Below, one piece after another: positions 44,660 through 53,196 of a stretch of 64,000 nucleotides of DNA. The translations under genes and the position numbers were made by a program. The notes beneath the pieces were generated by a model, which had not been told where the DNA came from, did not search any database, and saw only the letters and a program-made list of their open reading frames with translations. This DNA comes from Paenibacillus crassostreae. Its GTDB lineage: Bacteria; Bacillota; Bacilli; Paenibacillales; Paenibacillaceae. Location of the stretch: positions 3,658,001 through 3,722,000 of the forward strand of contig NZ_CP017770.1 in NCBI RefSeq assembly GCF_001857945.1, given 5' to 3'. How positions within the stretch are numbered: position 1 is the stretch's first letter; the number at the start of each line of letters is the position of its first letter.

Positions 44660-45673
44660 ATGAATGAACTTGGAGTGGCCATTATTGGCTGCGGAGCCAT
44701 TTCCCCTCTCCATGCTAAAACAATAACAGGTATAAAAGGTGTTAGTCTGCTCACGGTTGTGGACATAGATTCTGATAAAGCTTCACATGCGGGAAAAGAG
44801 TTTGACTGCCACGCCATCAATGATTATAGAGAAATTCTAAATGATGACCGAATTGATGTTGTGCATCTCTGTACACCCCATGATCTTCATGCAGAAATGG
44901 CTATTGAATTATTACGTGCAGGGAAACATGTTCTAACTGAGAAGCCTATTGCTGTGGATCTTCCTTCAGCCAAGCGAATGCATGAAGCTGCGCAGGATAG
45001 TAAGAGACAGCTTGGTGTAGTGTTCCAGAACCGTTATAACGAAGCTTCCATTCAGATCAAAAAGATCATAGATTCAGGGATGTTTGGGAAGTTGCTCTGC
45101 ATGAAGGGAATCGTAACCTGGTATCGGAGTGAAGACTACTATAGAGATAGTACTTGGAGAGGGCGCTGGTCTACGGAGGGTGGCGGTCTTCTGATTAACC
45201 AGACTATCCATACCTTAGACCTGCTTCAATGGTTTGGTGGAGAAATCGCCTCAGTGAAAGGTAATATTACCACAGATGTGCTAGATGGAGTCATTGAGGT
45301 GGAGGATACCGCTCATGCGAATATCCAATTCGCTAATCATGTTACTGGGCTTTTTTATGGAACGAATACTTATCTTCATAATTCTCCGGTGGAAATGGAG
45401 CTAGTATTCGATGAGGGAACACTCAACCTCCGCAGAGATCGTTTGTATCTTTGGAAGGATGGGAAGGAAACCCTGCTATGCGAGCCACAATTCAGCGCTT
45501 CGGAAGGCAAATCTTATTGGGGCACCGGTCATAAGAGGCTTATTGAGGACTTCTATGAGCATGTTCTTAGTGGACACAAGTTTTGGTTGGATGGTGCTGA
45601 AGGGATAAAGGCGCTGGAGCTGGTGGCAGAGATTTATAGTTCATCGCGGAGATCTCACGTATTGCATCTATGA
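44660..45673 (+). CDS. Gfo/Idh/MocA oxidoreductase (operon gene 4)
   Basis: 337 residues, canonical. It starts VAIIGCGAISPLHA, carries TEKPIAVD as the catalytic loop and GGGLLINQTIHTLDLLQW as the substrate loop. It is more similar in motif layout to operon gene 1 than to gene 3. AAAGGAGAG lies upstream of its ATG, and its stop overlaps the start of a 52-residue ORF by ATGA. Confidence 0.85.
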   Translation: MNELGVAIIGCGAISPLHAKTITGIKGVSLLTVVDIDSDKASHAGKEFDCHAINDYREILNDDRIDVVHLCTPHDLHAEMAIELLRAGKHVLTEKPIAVDLPSAKRMHEAAQDSKRQLGVVFQNRYNEASIQIKKIIDSGMFGKLLCMKGIVTWYRSEDYYRDSTWRGRWSTEGGGLLINQTIHTLDLLQWFGGEIASVKGNITTDVLDGVIEVEDTAHANIQFANHVTGLFYGTNTYLHNSPVEMELVFDEGTLNLRRDRLYLWKDGKETLLCEPQFSASEGKSYWGTGHKRLIEDFYEHVLSGHKFWLDGAEGIKALELVAEIYSSSRRSHVLHL

Positions 45674-45828
45674 CAAGTATGATCGTGGCACCACTCCCAC
45701 TGTTAAATATATTCCTGATTGGAGTGTTTTTTGCGGAGGGAAGTATTCTTACTACATTCATTATTTTGATTCTTTGCTTTGTTGCCATAAGAAGGAATAA
45801 GTCTGAAACTGTTAGTATGAGGTTCTAA
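45670..45828 (+). CDS. Small predicted membrane protein, translationally coupled
   Basis: 52 residues from an ATG that overlaps the preceding TGA (ATGA). Residues 5-40 are strongly hydrophobic, with one or two possible membrane helices (LLNIFLIGVFF and TTFIILILCFVAI), followed by a positively charged tail RRNKSE. A perfect terminator lies just behind. The overlap, hydrophobic layout and terminator support a real gene, but I recognise no family. Confidence 0.45.
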   Translation: MTSMIVAPLPLLNIFLIGVFFAEGSILTTFIILILCFVAIRRNKSETVSMRF

Positions 45829-45834
45829 TTACAA

Positions 45835-45872
45835 AAAGATTCCCAAGCCAACCTTCCGACTTGGGAATCTTT
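45835..45872. terminator. Terminator ending the Gfo/Idh operon
   Basis: AAAGATTCCCAAG/CTTGGGAATCTTT perfect stem; it also serves the convergent gene. Confidence 0.85.
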
Positions 45873-45908
45873 CAATATATTTTGTAATCTATAGACCTGT
45901 TTCATGAA

Positions 45909-46376
45909 TTATTCATGCGACGATTGTCGTATTACACGACCTCTTGTCGGGATCGTTGATGGAAGCTTCTGCTTATGCGAATCCAGTACAGGTACATCGA
46001 AGTCAACTCCGTACTCAGATTCAATCCTTCGCTTCAGGTCGGACTCATCACGATGTGAAGACAGTTGACGGGCTTCTAATCGAAGTAGAAATTCTTTTCT
46101 AACCTTGAATGCATGTAGAATACATATGATCCAACCAAAGATAAAAATGGAAAATCCAACATTAGATTGCCAGCTATTTTGCTCGAAAGAGGTTAAACCG
46201 ATCACTCCCCCAAAACAAGCTACTGTATATACTAAGCCCCAAAGTGCAAAAGGTTTACTCTTCACTCTCATGGCAATATAGAAAAAGGCGGACCAGTTTA
46301 AAAAGATAATTAAAGTAAGCAGGATCCACCAGGATTGAACTAATTTCCACAAGTTACTTTTGCGATCTGGTACCAT
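45909..46376 (-). CDS. Predicted integral membrane protein of unknown function
   Basis: 155 residues. Four hydrophobic segments (about 17-33, 42-60, 72-88 and nearby) are followed by a soluble, charged C-terminal half from residue about 95. GGAGG lies ten bases upstream of the ATG. I recognise no family. It runs in the same direction as the SGNH hydrolase gene with a 43-bp gap, so the two may be co-transcribed. Confidence 0.6.
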   Translation of the reverse strand: MVPDRKSNLWKLVQSWWILLTLIIFLNWSAFFYIAMRVKSKPFALWGLVYTVACFGGVIGLTSFEQNSWQSNVGFSIFIFGWIICILHAFKVRKEFLLRLEARQLSSHRDESDLKRRIESEYGVDFDVPVLDSHKQKLPSTIPTRGRVIRQSSHE

Positions 46377-46419
46377 TACTATGTAACCTCCGTTTAGATA
46401 TTCGTTGAACGAACATTTT

Positions 46420-47178
46420 TTATCCTTGGTAACCTATTTCAATGTCATCTCGCAGTAAATGGAAGTCATTATTTCTGATGAATTCTAATACTTTATCTGA
46501 GATGATACGATGTCCTTCTTTGTTCGGATGGATACCATCTATGCATATGAATTTAGTGAAATCAGGATATTCAAGAAAGGCACCTCTTACATCAATTATT
46601 CGTGTTTTGGTACTCTCTGCTACCTTAACGATCGTTGAGTTATAGCGTTCTTGCCACCAATAGATTTTGGTGACACTACCTAACCATTTCAGAATATTAG
46701 ATGCTGCCACTGGATTGTTCTGACTAACCCATTTGAAATAATTATCTGCATTTAATGGTGGGAGGTTCATCAAGATTGGTGTAATTTGTTGGCTTTTAAG
46801 ATAGTAGATTGATTCTCTAAGCATGCTTTCAAATACATTGAAATCCGTCTTCGGACTGTGTTCAGCATCCGGATTCTGAGCTATTTCATTCCAATTGAAG
46901 TCACAATCATTTCCACCATACTCGATCAGTACAAAATCAGGTTTGTCCTTTTGAATGTCTTTTGTTAGATTTCCAAGTCCTTTAATAAGTGTATTTCCAA
47001 ATCTAGCTGTATTTCGAACAACGCCTTTTAATTTCCCTTGCATGAGGGAAACATAATTGTCTTCTAGAAGAACATATTTACTACGCGATTCATCATATAT
47101 GACACCCTTCGAAATAGAGTCTCCTGTAATCATATATTTAGTAGATGGTATAGATAAGTTATCATTTTCCTTATTCAT
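46420..47178 (-). CDS. SGNH/GDSL-family hydrolase
   Basis: 252 residues. Block I is ITGDSISKG with the catalytic Ser, block III is IEYGGNDCDF with the oxyanion Asn, and block V is IDGIHPNKEGH with the catalytic Asp and His. There is no signal peptide, so it is cytoplasmic. It resembles acyl-CoA thioesterase I/lysophospholipase L1-type esterases. The substrate is unknown. GAGGTGA precedes the ATG. Confidence 0.8.
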   Translation of the reverse strand: MNKENDNLSIPSTKYMITGDSISKGVIYDESRSKYVLLEDNYVSLMQGKLKGVVRNTARFGNTLIKGLGNLTKDIQKDKPDFVLIEYGGNDCDFNWNEIAQNPDAEHSPKTDFNVFESMLRESIYYLKSQQITPILMNLPPLNADNYFKWVSQNNPVAASNILKWLGSVTKIYWWQERYNSTIVKVAESTKTRIIDVRGAFLEYPDFTKFICIDGIHPNKEGHRIISDKVLEFIRNNDFHLLRDDIEIGYQG

Positions 47179-47304
47179 GGGTTCACCTCAACAATTCCAA
47201 AGGGTTTCAATTCCTTTTTTTAAGTTTAATATAAGAAATAAGTAAATGCAAAGGGCTTATTACGAACGAATTATGAATGGAATTTATATTTGTATAAACC
47301 TAAG

Positions 47305-47460
47305 ATGACAGTAAAAAGTGAAAATGCAAAAATTCAAGGCGGAACTTTTGTAGGCGATGTTTATGTTGAAGGAAATGTATATTTTGCTAGTGAAGAATAT
47401 AAATCCACATTTGATGTATCTAATGAAGATGTAGTAACTGGAGTTACGGAAGTTAAATAA
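47305..47460 (+). CDS. Small ORF with bactofilin-like strand pattern
   Basis: 51 residues from ATG 47305, followed directly by a strong terminator. The middle reads IQGGTFVGDVYVEGNVYF, an alternating pattern reminiscent of the beta-helix turns of bactofilin-type polymer-forming proteins, but too short for a full domain. No SD is visible upstream, and the frame extends back to 47242 without an ATG. It may be a genuine small gene or a remnant of a longer one. Confidence 0.4.
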   Translation: MTVKSENAKIQGGTFVGDVYVEGNVYFASEEYKSTFDVSNEDVVTGVTEVK

Positions 47461-47481
47461 ATCTTAAATACTCGAATAGAG

Positions 47482-47522
47482 AAAAGGTCTTAGGGATGAA
47501 GTGCTTCCCTAAGGCCTTTTTT
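47482..47522 (+). terminator. Terminator after the small ORF
   Basis: AAAAGGTCTTAGGG paired with CCCTAAGGCCTTTT, then TT. Its presence supports transcription of this short unit. Confidence 0.75.
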
Positions 47523-47651
47523 GAATATAAAAAATAAAAGTTTGAGAGGATCGTTCATGAGAATAGCCCTAAATCATCAATAGTAATTAATGGAAAATGT
47601 GAGCAAAGTTGATTTTATTATTCAGGCCTAAATACCTACTCTAAATAAAGT

Positions 47652-47674
47652 CTGATTTGTCTATCACAAATCAG
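47652..47674. repeat. 9-bp perfect inverted repeat upstream of the NlpC/P60 gene
   Basis: CTGATTTGT-CTATC-ACAAATCAG. Its right arm also belongs to a second palindrome, TATCAC-N6-GTGATA (47663-47680). Confidence 0.55.
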
Positions 47675-47694
47675 TGATATGAGCTATAAAACGT

Positions 47695-47716
47695 AAGGTT
47701 ACAATGTTGTAACCTT
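47695..47716. repeat. 10-bp perfect inverted repeat upstream of the NlpC/P60 gene
   Basis: AAGGTTACAA-TG-TTGTAACCTT, followed at once by ATTGTTACAAT. GTTACAAT thus appears twice 21 bp apart, two helical turns. It fits an operator; there is no T run, so it is not a terminator. Besides this the 445-bp gap holds no other recognisable feature. Confidence 0.55.
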
Positions 47717-47905
47717 ATTGTTACAATAATATCACTATATTAGTAATTGCCATTTTTACCCTGAAATAAGAAAATGCGCTAGGACATAGTGCCTGGTCTA
47801 TGAAAAATAAATTATGACTATGGACCGATTATCGGGCAAGAGAAAGAAATTTACAATAAAGGACAAGCATACAGAAACAAACACATCTTAGGAGGTAATT
47901 ACAAC

Positions 47906-48682
47906 ATGAAGATTCGCAAAAAAGTATTAACTGCATCACTTACCGCAGTCATGCTACTTGGTAGCTTGTCTACAACTGCTTTAATTAAACAAGTTGAAGC
48001 GGCTACATCTACATCGGAAATCATTTGGGGCGTAAATATGAGAAAGGCACCATCTACTTCTTCAAGCGTGATCCGTATGCTCAAAAAAGGTGAGGATATT
48101 GTTGTTCTTGGCCAATCTGGATCCTATTGGCTTAAGGTTAAGGATACTAACGGTAAAATTGGATATGTTTCATCTTCGTCTAAATATACTAAAGCAATTT
48201 CGAACAATAACTCGGGAGATTCCAGTAACAATAATTCAACAAGTAGTAATGTTGAAAAAGTCATAGCTGCTGGTATGGATTATTTAGGAACCCCTTACGA
48301 GTACGGTTCAAGTCGTTCTAACACCAAAACGTTTGATTGTTCTGATTTCATACGTCAAATTTTTAAAGATGCTTTTGGAATAACTTTACCGGCGGATTCA
48401 CGAGCTCAAGGAGAATATGTGAAGGATAAGGGAAATGCGAAGAAGGATTGGACGCAACTGAAACGTGGCGATCTTATGTATTTCATGTCCTATAAAGGAA
48501 CTAAGGCATCTGCCTATTCTAATGTAAATAAATCAAAGGCTAAAATCACACATACCGGAATCTATTTAGGTAATGGCAAAATACTCCACACGTATTCTAA
48601 GGAATCAGGTGGTGTGACTACTAGTAAAATTGATGGTACACATTGGGAGAAAAGATTTTTATACGGTGGAAGTGCACTATAA
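47906..48682 (+). CDS. Secreted NlpC/P60 cell-wall endopeptidase with SH3 domain
   Basis: 258 residues. A signal peptide (about 1-32) is followed by a bacterial SH3 domain (about 38-92, NMRKAPSTSSSVI), a Ser/Asn-rich linker and an NlpC/P60 domain (about 115-258). The catalytic Cys is C145 in FDCSDF and the His is H216 in THTGIYLG. It should cleave peptide bonds of peptidoglycan stems (gamma-D-Glu-diamino acid type). AGGAGGT lies upstream of the ATG. Operator-like inverted repeats fill the region in front of it. Confidence 0.85.
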   Translation: MKIRKKVLTASLTAVMLLGSLSTTALIKQVEAATSTSEIIWGVNMRKAPSTSSSVIRMLKKGEDIVVLGQSGSYWLKVKDTNGKIGYVSSSSKYTKAISNNNSGDSSNNNSTSSNVEKVIAAGMDYLGTPYEYGSSRSNTKTFDCSDFIRQIFKDAFGITLPADSRAQGEYVKDKGNAKKDWTQLKRGDLMYFMSYKGTKASAYSNVNKSKAKITHTGIYLGNGKILHTYSKESGGVTTSKIDGTHWEKRFLYGGSAL

Positions 48683-48709
48683 CAAAATACCAATCAGAAG
48701 ATTTCAAGT

Positions 48710-48747
48710 GGGTAGACCAAGGCAATTCATGGTCTACCCTTTTTTTC
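48710..48747 (+). terminator. Terminator after the NlpC/P60 gene
   Basis: GGGTAGACCA/TGGTCTACCC stem followed by seven T. Confidence 0.85.
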
Positions 48748-48816
48748 TAAATATATAAGAAACTATAAACTCCTTGAAAAAGAACGGTATAGCCGTTTCT
48801 GCTTGATAGAATTCAT
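48748..48816 (+). repeat. Interspersed palindromic repeat, copy C (short form)
   Basis: AAATATATAAGAAACTATAAAC is joined to GAACGGTATAGCCGTTTCTGCTTG. The middle of the full element is missing. It lies directly behind a terminator. Confidence 0.5.
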
Positions 48817-48902
48817 ATACATCAATCAATTAAAGAATGAATTAAACGTTACCGTTGGGAGAATATTAGGATGTAGTCAAATAATAATGTGGAATAAATT
48901 TA

Positions 48903-48930
48903 CTGGAGTATGACAAATGTCATACTCCAG
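48903..48930. promoter_or_regulatory. 28-bp perfect palindrome, candidate DesR operator
   Basis: CTGGAGTATGACA-AA-TGTCATACTCCAG, arms 13 bp. It lies two bases upstream of a TTGACG -35 hexamer (48933-48938) of the desaturase gene, the place expected for an activator-binding site. Confidence 0.65.
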
Positions 48931-49042
48931 ACTTGACGTTTATGCCTACAACGATGATGTTGAATCCCATATACTAAGGGAGTAAAGTACGCTGATGTTA
49001 ATATTGAATGTGATCAGCGACAAATTTGAGGAGGAACTTGCA

Positions 49043-50098
49043 ATGTCTGAAGCCAAACAAGTTAGTTTGAGGAAAAAAGTCGCCCCCTATGAAAAAACTG
49101 AAATGAAGTCGAGTGTAAGACAACTTATAAATACATTAGGACCACTAGTAGTAATGTGGTATGCAGCATATCTGAGTCTTTCCGTTTCTTATTGGCTGAC
49201 CATCATATTGGCGATTGTCACTTCTGGATTTGTGATTAGGACCTTTATTATTTTCCATGATTGTACGCATCAATCATTCTTCAAAAATAAATTAGCCAAT
49301 AAAATCGTTGGAACGATTACGGGAATCGTCGCGTTGGTTCCTTACGAACAGTGGAAATACAGTCATTCCATGCATCATGCAACGAGTAGTAATCTAGATA
49401 AACGTGGTACAGGAGATATGTGGCTACTTACCGTTGATGAATATGCAGAAGCTTCTAAGTTGAACCGCTTGGCTTATCGTTTCTATCGCAACCCGTTAGT
49501 TATGTTTGGGATTGGTCCGATAGCTGTATTCTTGTTCCAATATCGATTTAACCGCAAAGGAGCAAAACGTAAGGAGCGTATTAATACCTATGTTGTGAAT
49601 ATTTCTATTGTATCCATCTATGCATTGTTGATATGGGCTATAGGATGGCAAGCATTTGTTTTGGTGCAAGGTCCAGTATTCTTTGTATCAGGATGTCTTG
49701 GAATATGGTTGTTCTATGTACAGCATCAGTTTGAGGATTCCTACTTTGAGAATGAAGATGAGTGGGATTATGTAAAAGCAGCGGTAGATGGAAGTTCGTA
49801 TTATAAACTTCCTAAGGTACTTCAATGGTTCACAGGTAATATTGGTTTCCACCATGTTCACCATTTGAATCCTAAAGTGCCGAACTACCATTTAGAAGAA
49901 GCTCACAATGCAACACCCCCTTTACAGAAGGCTACAACAATTACAATTAAAGCGAGTCTTAAATCGTTAAGTTTCCGTCTGTGGGATGAGGAGAATAAAG
50001 TATTTATCAGCTTCAGTGATATGAAGCGTCGTCTTCGTGAAGCTAACTCTAAAAGTAACAATACAAAAGCGATCCGACCTAGTGTACAAGAAAAATAA
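49043..50098 (+). CDS. des: Membrane fatty acid desaturase
   Basis: About 351 residues. The three His boxes of acyl-lipid desaturases are present: HDCTH (about 73), HSMHH (about 109) and HHVHH (about 270), with two pairs of membrane helices between them. It inserts double bonds into membrane lipid acyl chains to keep membranes fluid in the cold. ATG 49043 is chosen because GAGGAGG lies eight bases upstream; the frame is open from 48995. desK and desR homologues follow, the same order as in Bacillus subtilis. Confidence 0.88.
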   Translation: MSEAKQVSLRKKVAPYEKTEMKSSVRQLINTLGPLVVMWYAAYLSLSVSYWLTIILAIVTSGFVIRTFIIFHDCTHQSFFKNKLANKIVGTITGIVALVPYEQWKYSHSMHHATSSNLDKRGTGDMWLLTVDEYAEASKLNRLAYRFYRNPLVMFGIGPIAVFLFQYRFNRKGAKRKERINTYVVNISIVSIYALLIWAIGWQAFVLVQGPVFFVSGCLGIWLFYVQHQFEDSYFENEDEWDYVKAAVDGSSYYKLPKVLQWFTGNIGFHHVHHLNPKVPNYHLEEAHNATPPLQKATTITIKASLKSLSFRLWDEENKVFISFSDMKRRLREANSKSNNTKAIRPSVQEK

Positions 50099-50171
50099 TT
50101 ATATTTGCTAACTAAAATTATGATAGAATACAATCAAATTCAAGTGGAATAGAAGAAGAGGGTGGACGACC

Positions 50172-51314
50172 ATGCAGAAATGGTACCATAGTTTTCATAA
50201 GAGTACTGGACTAAGTCCTTATGTATGGGTCGTCTTATGTATCCTCCCTTTTTATTTCATATTTCGTTCCTCTTCACCAATCCAGATCACATCTGGTATT
50301 ATTATGACCTTTGTTTTTTTAGGATGTTATGTGCTGTCTTTTGTTACAAAGGGTTGGCCAATCTATATATGGACGAGTCTTCAAATTATCATATCATTAA
50401 GCATGACCTTACTTTTTGGTTATGTTTATTTTGCTATTTTTTTAGCGCTATTCATTGGTAATATTCAGAGTAAGGCGGGATTTATTACGTTATATTGCAT
50501 TCATCTAGTGACTACTTTTGTTAGCGTCAATTACGGATTTGTCTCCCAAGGATCCCTATTTATTTCACAATTCCCTTTTATACTTATGAGTCTGATAGGT
50601 GTCATTCTGCTTCCTGTGAACACGTATAATAGGAATAAGAATGATAAGTTGCAAGGTCAACTAGAGGATGCAAATAAGAAGATTTCTGAACTTGTTAAGT
50701 TGGAAGAACGGCAAAGAATTGCTCGCGATTTACATGATACTTTGGGGCAGAAGTTATCTCTTATTGGATTGAAGAGTGATCTTGCAAGTAAATTAATGTC
50801 CAAGGACATCTCAAAAGCCCAAGCAGAAATAAACGATGTTCGTCAAACAGCAAGAAGTGCATTAAAGGAAGTACGAGAAATGGTAACGGAAATGCGAGGA
50901 ACAAGAGTAGAAGATGAGATATTCAGAGTGAGTCAAATACTAAAAGCGGCAGATATTGAATGTGTAGTCGAAGGCGATCCTTTATTAAAAAACACTTCTC
51001 TACTTATAGAAAATGTACTTAGTATGTGTCTTAAGGAAGCTGTTACGAATGTGATTAAACATAGTGAAGCGACTACTTGTACAATTTCTATAGAATCCAC
51101 ACGAACTGGATTAGTAATCAAGGTGAAAGATAATGGAATTGGTATGGACAATGAGAATAGTCGAGTGAGAGGTAATGGACTCCGTGGTATGATGGAAAGA
51201 TTAGAATTCGTGAATGGATCACTAGAAATCGTATCGAAGGCGAAGGAGGGAACTTTGCTCATTATTACCGTTCCGAATGTGGTCAAGAACCCTAAAGAGG
51301 AGGGTAGTATATGA
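50172..51314 (+). CDS. desK: DesK-type membrane sensor histidine kinase
   Basis: 380 residues. The N-terminal five or so membrane helices (about 15-155) are the temperature or fluidity sensor. A coiled linker follows. The HisKA_3 phosphoacceptor is H188 in ARDLHDTLGQ, and the ATPase domain has KEAVTNVIKH, DNGIGMD and GNGLRGM boxes. In Bacillus DesK phosphorylates DesR when the membrane stiffens. Its stop overlaps the desR start by ATGA. Confidence 0.88.
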   Translation: MQKWYHSFHKSTGLSPYVWVVLCILPFYFIFRSSSPIQITSGIIMTFVFLGCYVLSFVTKGWPIYIWTSLQIIISLSMTLLFGYVYFAIFLALFIGNIQSKAGFITLYCIHLVTTFVSVNYGFVSQGSLFISQFPFILMSLIGVILLPVNTYNRNKNDKLQGQLEDANKKISELVKLEERQRIARDLHDTLGQKLSLIGLKSDLASKLMSKDISKAQAEINDVRQTARSALKEVREMVTEMRGTRVEDEIFRVSQILKAADIECVVEGDPLLKNTSLLIENVLSMCLKEAVTNVIKHSEATTCTISIESTRTGLVIKVKDNGIGMDNENSRVRGNGLRGMMERLEFVNGSLEIVSKAKEGTLLIITVPNVVKNPKEEGSI

Positions 51315-51916
51315 TTCGAATAGTTATTGCTGAGGATCAAAGAATGTTGTTGGGAGCTCTTGCTGCTCTACTTGATTTGGAAGATGATATGACTGTTGTC
51401 GGAAGAGCTAGTAATGGTGAGGAAGCGATTGAGTTGGTACATCTTCATAAACCAGATATTTGTATCATGGATATAGAGATGCCTGCGAAGAGTGGTCTTG
51501 ATGCAGCCGAGGAGCTGAAGAATCTCAACTGTAAAGTCATGATATTAACAACATTCGCCCGTCCGGGATACTTCGAACGTGCATTAAAAGCTGGTGTTCG
51601 TAGTTATATGTTAAAAGATAGTCCAAGCGAGGAGCTAGCTAGTTGTATTCGCAGTGTCATGGCTGGTCGTCGAATCTATGCGCCAGAGCTAGTAGATGAC
51701 GCGTATAGTCAACAGAGCCAGAGCCAACTTACAGAACGGGAAAAGGAAGTTCTCCAACTGATCTCAGATGGTAAGAACACAAAGGAAATTGCAGGACAAT
51801 TGTTTATAACTACGGGAACAGTACGAAATTATATTTCAGGTATACTTGAAAAACTTGGTGTTAGCAACCGCGTTGAAGCAGTTACTCGATTTAAGGAAAA
51901 GGGCTGGTTTAAATAA
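51311..51916 (+). CDS. desR: DesR-type response regulator
   Basis: 201 residues. The receiver domain has the phosphoacceptor D54 in CIMDIEMP and the conserved Lys in LKDSPSEE. The LuxR-type helix-turn-helix (about 138-195) begins LTEREKEVLQLI. It is translationally coupled to desK (ATGA). It should activate the desaturase gene when phosphorylated; the 28-bp palindrome before that gene is the candidate site. Confidence 0.9.
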   Translation: MIRIVIAEDQRMLLGALAALLDLEDDMTVVGRASNGEEAIELVHLHKPDICIMDIEMPAKSGLDAAEELKNLNCKVMILTTFARPGYFERALKAGVRSYMLKDSPSEELASCIRSVMAGRRIYAPELVDDAYSQQSQSQLTEREKEVLQLISDGKNTKEIAGQLFITTGTVRNYISGILEKLGVSNRVEAVTRFKEKGWFK

Positions 51917-51978
51917 ATACTCTGTACAAGCAATTCGGGCTATGACCGCATAGTATATAATGAATAGTAGTACAAAAA

Positions 51979-52006
51979 GGAACCCACAGCTACGGGCTGT
52001 GGGTTC
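51979..52006 (+). terminator. Terminator after desR
   Basis: GAACCCACAGC/GCTGTGGGTTC hairpin, 4-nt loop, followed by AT-rich sequence. The rest of the 293-bp gap to the next gene shows nothing I can name. Confidence 0.7.
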
Positions 52007-52209
52007 GAAATTTATATATATATACTAAAAGGGGTAACTTCATTGTACCTTGGTTACATTAATGCCAGATGAAAATTAGATTGCAGTATGATTACAAATG
52101 ATCGAAAGTTATGTTACCAGATAAAAAGGCTTAAAAATGTGGACATGAATTAATGAGAATGAGAGAATGATATTAATTAAATCACATCGAATAGAAATGA
52201 GGTCACTTT

Positions 52210-53196
52210 ATGATACGATTCGGTATAGTCGGTACCAACTGGATTACAGAACGTTTCATTCAAGCAGCGATTGAGACGGAGCAATTTGTACTAACAGCGG
52301 TGTACTCCCGAACAGAAGAAAAGGGAAATAACTTCGCTAAAAAATTTAATCAACCTAAAGTATTTACTGATTTAGAGGATATGGTATCGAGTAATCAGTG
52401 TGATGCTGTGTACATAGCGAGTCCGAACTCTTTTCATGCGGAGCAAGCAATCATATGTATGGATCATGGGATCCATGTTCTATGTGAGAAACCCTTAGCT
52501 TCTAATACGACTGAATTGAAGGAAATGATTGCTGCAGCGAAGAAGAACAATGTTATTTTAATGGAAGCATTAAAGTCAACATTGATGCCGAACTTCAGTA
52601 TAATGAAAGATAATTTATATAAAATAGGTCGGATACGGCGATACTTTGCGAGTTACTGTCAATATTCTTCACGCTTTGATGCTTTTAAACAAGGCAATGT
52701 TCTGAATGCATTCAACCCACAATTCTCTAATGGATCATTAATGGATTTAGGGATCTATTGTCTTTATCCTTTGGTGACATTGTTTGGGAAGCCAGATTCT
52801 GTAAAGGCCGTAGGCGTTCTTTTATCTTCAGGAATTGATGGTGAAGGAAGTATGGTTATGAATTACAAAGATATGGATGCTATTGTTATGCATTCTAAAA
52901 TCACGGATTCTTATTTGCCTGCTGAAATTCAGGGAGAGAATGGAACGATGATTATTGATAAGATTAGTGCACCTTATGATGTGAAAATTCATTATAGAGA
53001 TGGTACCATTGAGGATCTCACCAGACCGCAGGTTCATGAACCTATGTTCTATGAAATTCAAGAGTTTATTGGGTTGATTCAGAATGGGCAGCGTGAAAGT
53101 TCCATTAATTCAATAGACATTTCTCTAGCTGTCGCAGAAGTCATGGAAGAAGCTAGACGTCAGATCGGTCTGAAGTTTCCAGCGGATATCGTCTAA
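52210..53196 (+). CDS. Gfo/Idh/MocA oxidoreductase
   Basis: 328 residues. N-terminal FGIVGTNWITERF (the Gly-rich loop is G-x-x-G-T-N), catalytic loop CEKPLASN and LMDLGIYCLYPL with the substrate-site Tyr. It resembles the YulF/YhhX-type dehydrogenases. The substrate is unknown. TGAGGT lies eight bases before the ATG, and the stop overlaps the next gene by TAATG. Confidence 0.85.
   Translation: MIRFGIVGTNWITERFIQAAIETEQFVLTAVYSRTEEKGNNFAKKFNQPKVFTDLEDMVSSNQCDAVYIASPNSFHAEQAIICMDHGIHVLCEKPLASNTTELKEMIAAAKKNNVILMEALKSTLMPNFSIMKDNLYKIGRIRRYFASYCQYSSRFDAFKQGNVLNAFNPQFSNGSLMDLGIYCLYPLVTLFGKPDSVKAVGVLLSSGIDGEGSMVMNYKDMDAIVMHSKITDSYLPAEIQGENGTMIIDKISAPYDVKIHYRDGTIEDLTRPQVHEPMFYEIQEFIGLIQNGQRESSINSIDISLAVAEVMEEARRQIGLKFPADIV

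Noticed and set aside
52010..52209. Possible Fur-like sequence before the oxidoreductase at 52210
   Set aside because: The AATGAGAATGAGAGAATGATATTA stretch has only scattered agreement with the consensus and no symmetry.
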